A DNA stretch of 64,000 nt from Ancylomarina subtilis (GTDB lineage: Bacteria > Bacteroidota > Bacteroidia > Bacteroidales > Marinifilaceae). Position 1 is the stretch's first letter. Each line of letters starts with the position of its first letter. A model generated the notes under the pieces. It was not told where the DNA came from. It worked only from the letters and a program-made list of their open reading frames with translations, and ran no database searches. Made by a program: the position numbers and the translations under genes. Shown here in pieces: positions 61,967-64,000 of the stretch. The stretch covers positions 372,001-436,000 of the forward strand of contig NZ_SHKN01000001.1 of assembly GCF_004217115.1 (NCBI RefSeq). The letters run 5' to 3'.

Positions 61967-64000
61967 ATGTATACACCCCAAAATAAAATTCGAATTGTGA
62001 CCACAGCCTCCTTATTCGATGGTCATGATGCTTCCATTAATATCATGCGGCGTATTCTCCAGGCTTCAGGAGCGGAAGTGATTCATCTTGGACACAATCG
62101 TTCGGTTCAGGAGATAGTCGATTGTGCTATTCAAGAAGATGTTCAGTCAATCGCTGTAACATCTTATCAGGGAGGGCATAATGAGTTTTTTAAATACATG
62201 AGAGATTTATTGCTTGAGCGAGATTCCGGACATATTCGAATCTTTGGCGGCGGCGGTGGTGTGATTCTCCCTTCTGAAATTGAAGAACTGGAAGCTTATG
62301 GTATTTCTAAGATTTATTCACCTGATGATGGGCGTGTATTAGGTTTACAGGGGATGATCGATCATTTGCTTGAGAACTGTGATTATCCTACGGGTAAAGA
62401 GGTCGGTTTTTCTCTTGATGAGTTAAATAAAACCAATCATTCTTCTTTGGCCAAGATGATCTCTGCTGTAGAGAATTATCCGGAAATGGTTTTTGATTTA
62501 ATGGAGAAGCTGAGAGTCGAAGAAAAGAAATCCAATTCTGTAATTCTTGGTATTACAGGCACAGGAGGCGCAGGGAAGTCTTCATTGATAGATGAGATCA
62601 TTCGTCGTTTTTTGGAGGTTTATCCCGATAAGGAACTGGCTATTATATCGGTGGATCCTTCGCGTCGTCGTACAGGTGGGGCACTTCTGGGAGATCGTAT
62701 TCGGATGAATTCGGTGCATTCCCATCGGGTTTACATGCGTTCTCTAAGTACGCGTCAATCCAATCTTGCCTTATCCAAACACATTAAGGATGTGCTTTGT
62801 ATCACGAAGCATGCCGGTTTCGATCTGATTATTCTGGAAACTTCGGGTATTGGTCAGTCTGATACAGAGATTATCGATCATTCGGATTGTTCACTTTATG
62901 TGATGACGCCTGAGTTTGGTGCGGCCACCCAGCTTGAGAAAATTGATATGCTGGACTATGCCGATTTAATAGCCATTAATAAATCGGATAAGCGGGGGGC
63001 TTTGGATGCTTTACGCGATGTGAGAAAGCAGTATCAACGGAATCATTTATTATGGGAATCTGAGCTTGAGAGTATGCCTGTTTATGGAACGGTCGCTTCC
63101 CAATTTAACGACCCTGGTGTAAATGAACTTTTCATATCCATTTGTGAGAAATTGAATGCGATTAGCTCGGGTAAATTTGATCTGAGTGGAGCAAATAAAT
63201 TGGGCGTTAGTGAAAAGATTCAAGTGATTCCTCCATCGCGTGTGCGTTATCTTTCAGAGATCTCAGAAACGGTTCGATTGTATAATAAACGCAGCGAAGA
63301 GCAATCAAAAATAGCTGATAAATTGTATTCGCTACAAAAATCAAGAGAAACCATTCATTCGAGAGGTAAAGAAGAGAAGCATTTGTTCGGAAAATTAGAT
63401 CATTTAATTGGAGAATATGAAGAGAAACTGGACAGAGAAAACCTGAAGATATTAAACAATTGGCCAGAGAAGGTGAAACGGTTTTCGAATGATTATTATA
63501 CCTACCAGGTGAGAGGAAAAGATTTTAAGATTGAAACAAAAGGGGAAACCTTATCTCATAATAAAATACCTAAAATTACTTTACCCAAATACCGTTCGTG
63601 GGGGGATATTCTGAAATGGAATTTAAGAGAAAATGTGCCCGGTGAATTTCCGTATGCTGCAGGTGTTTTCCCGTTTAAGCGTGAGGGAGAAGATCCGACG
63701 AGGATGTTTGCTGGTGAAGGTGGTCCCGAAAGAACCAATAAGCGATTTCATTATCTTTCAAAAGGGATGCCGGCCATTCGTTTGTCAACTGCCTTTGATT
63801 CGGTGACCCTTTATGGAGAAGATCCACACGCACGTCCTGATATTTATGGGAAGATTGGGAATGCTGGCGTTTCTATAGCTTGTCTGGATGATGCGAAAAA
63901 ATTGTATTCCGGTTTTGATTTGATGTCACCCATCACTTCTGTATCGATGACCATTAATGGTCCTTCGGCAGCAATGGTTGCCTATTTTATGAATGCAGCT
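61967..64000 (+). CDS. icmF: Fused isobutyryl-CoA mutase IcmF (3' end outside window)
   Basis: The ATG at 61967 opens a frame that stays open to the last base (678 codons). Order of domains: cobalamin-binding Rossmann domain (8-135; LFDGHDAS with the lower-ligand His20, then GGGGGVILP). A MeaI/ArgK-type G-protein chaperone follows (P-loop GTGGAGKSS near 196-204; [25 protein letters not shown]), then a linker. The substrate-binding mutase TIM barrel begins at about 540 ([35 protein letters not shown]). IcmF interconverts isobutyryl-CoA and n-butyryl-CoA (or related pairs) with adenosylcobalamin. It diverges from the sigma factor gene, with 226 bp between. Confidence 0.95.
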   Translation, partial: MYTPQNKIRIVTTASLFDGHDASINIMRRILQASGAEVIHLGHNRSVQEIVDCAIQEDVQSIAVTSYQGGHNEFFKYMRDLLLERDSGHIRIFGGGGGVILPSEIEELEAYGISKIYSPDDGRVLGLQGMIDHLLENCDYPTGKEVGFSLDELNKTNHSSLAKMISAVENYPEMVFDLMEKLRVEEKKSNSVILGITGTGGAGKSSLIDEIIRRFLEVYPDKELAIISVDPSRRRTGGALLGDRIRMNSVHSHRVYMRSLSTRQSNLALSKHIKDVLCITKHAGFDLIILETSGIGQSDTEIIDHSDCSLYVMTPEFGAATQLEKIDMLDYADLIAINKSDKRGALDALRDVRKQYQRNHLLWESELESMPVYGTVASQFNDPGVNELFISICEKLNAISSGKFDLSGANKLGVSEKIQVIPPSRVRYLSEISETVRLYNKRSEEQSKIADKLYSLQKSRETIHSRGKEEKHLFGKLDHLIGEYEEKLDRENLKILNNWPEKVKRFSNDYYTYQVRGKDFKIETKGETLSHNKIPKITLPKYRSWGDILKWNLRENVPGEFPYAAGVFPFKREGEDPTRMFAGEGGPERTNKRFHYLSKGMPAIRLSTAFDSVTLYGEDPHARPDIYGKIGNAGVSIACLDDAKKLYSGFDLMSPITSVSMTINGPSAAMVAYFMNAA

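Noticed and set aside
1-64000. tRNA, rRNA and tmRNA genes
   Set aside because: I looked for cloverleaf signatures and conserved rRNA sequence and saw none; a covariance scan would be decisive.

Overview
The window reads as a chromosomal segment of a Bacteroidota bacterium, most likely a marine member of Bacteroidia. Marinilabiliales or Marinifilaceae is my guess from gene content, not a proof. The support is: AT-rich DNA, no clear Shine-Dalgarno sequences, promoter-like TAnnTTTG elements, exported proteins whose signal peptides end in Gln after the cleavage site (..AQ), and families typical of the phylum (DUF5686 outer-membrane protein, TPR-histidine kinase, Tricorn-type S41 peptidase, IcmF fused mutase). 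I see no tRNA, rRNA or CRISPR array.

Layout. 0-2 kb: a LuxR-type two-component pair, truncated by the window start. 2-3.5 kb: NhaA antiporter with a possible structured leader. 3.5-8.3 kb: a TetR-controlled aldehyde/electrophile detoxification cluster (DoxX, TetR, NAD(P)-binding protein, zinc-free MDR reductase, iron alcohol dehydrogenase, DJ-1/Hsp31-like protein) with two matching palindromic operators. 8.4-11.5 kb: TPR-histidine kinase and lipocalin. 11.6-16 kb: a tightly packed lipid operon. It has a one-chain fatty-acid kinase (FakA N and middle domains fused to a DegV/FakB domain), a DUF1295 membrane enzyme, a membrane-anchored peroxiredoxin, a PlsY acyltransferase and an SRPBCC protein, and it ends in a broken pyrimidine-dimer glycosylase. 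16.4-17.5 kb: Nudix and truncated globin. 17.6-25.4 kb, minus strand: AAA ATPase, biotin genes bioA-F-G-C-D, a dicarboxylate/amino-acid symporter and RluF.

25.7-45 kb is accessory. An IS200/RAYT-type transposase is followed by about 680 bp of REP-like palindromic repeats. After a 1-kb non-coding stretch with a degenerate 21-bp periodic repeat comes a two-gene Hachiman defence system (hamA, hamB). From there to about 44.9 kb all genes lie on the plus strand and are mostly single, functionally unrelated genes. Several are separated by long imperfect inverted repeats whose ends resemble integron attC boxes (GCCTAAC/GCATAAC ... GTTATGC/GTTAGGC). The Hachiman pair itself sits between such ends. 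No integrase is visible, so a gene-cassette array without an integrase is a hypothesis.

45-64 kb is again core-like: Tricorn-type peptidase, NhaP-type antiporter, LTA-synthase-like membrane sulfatase, DUF5686 protein, purple-acid-phosphatase-like enzyme, M16C lipoprotein peptidase, a small sigma/anti-sigma pair, and the 5' two thirds of icmF running off the end of the window.
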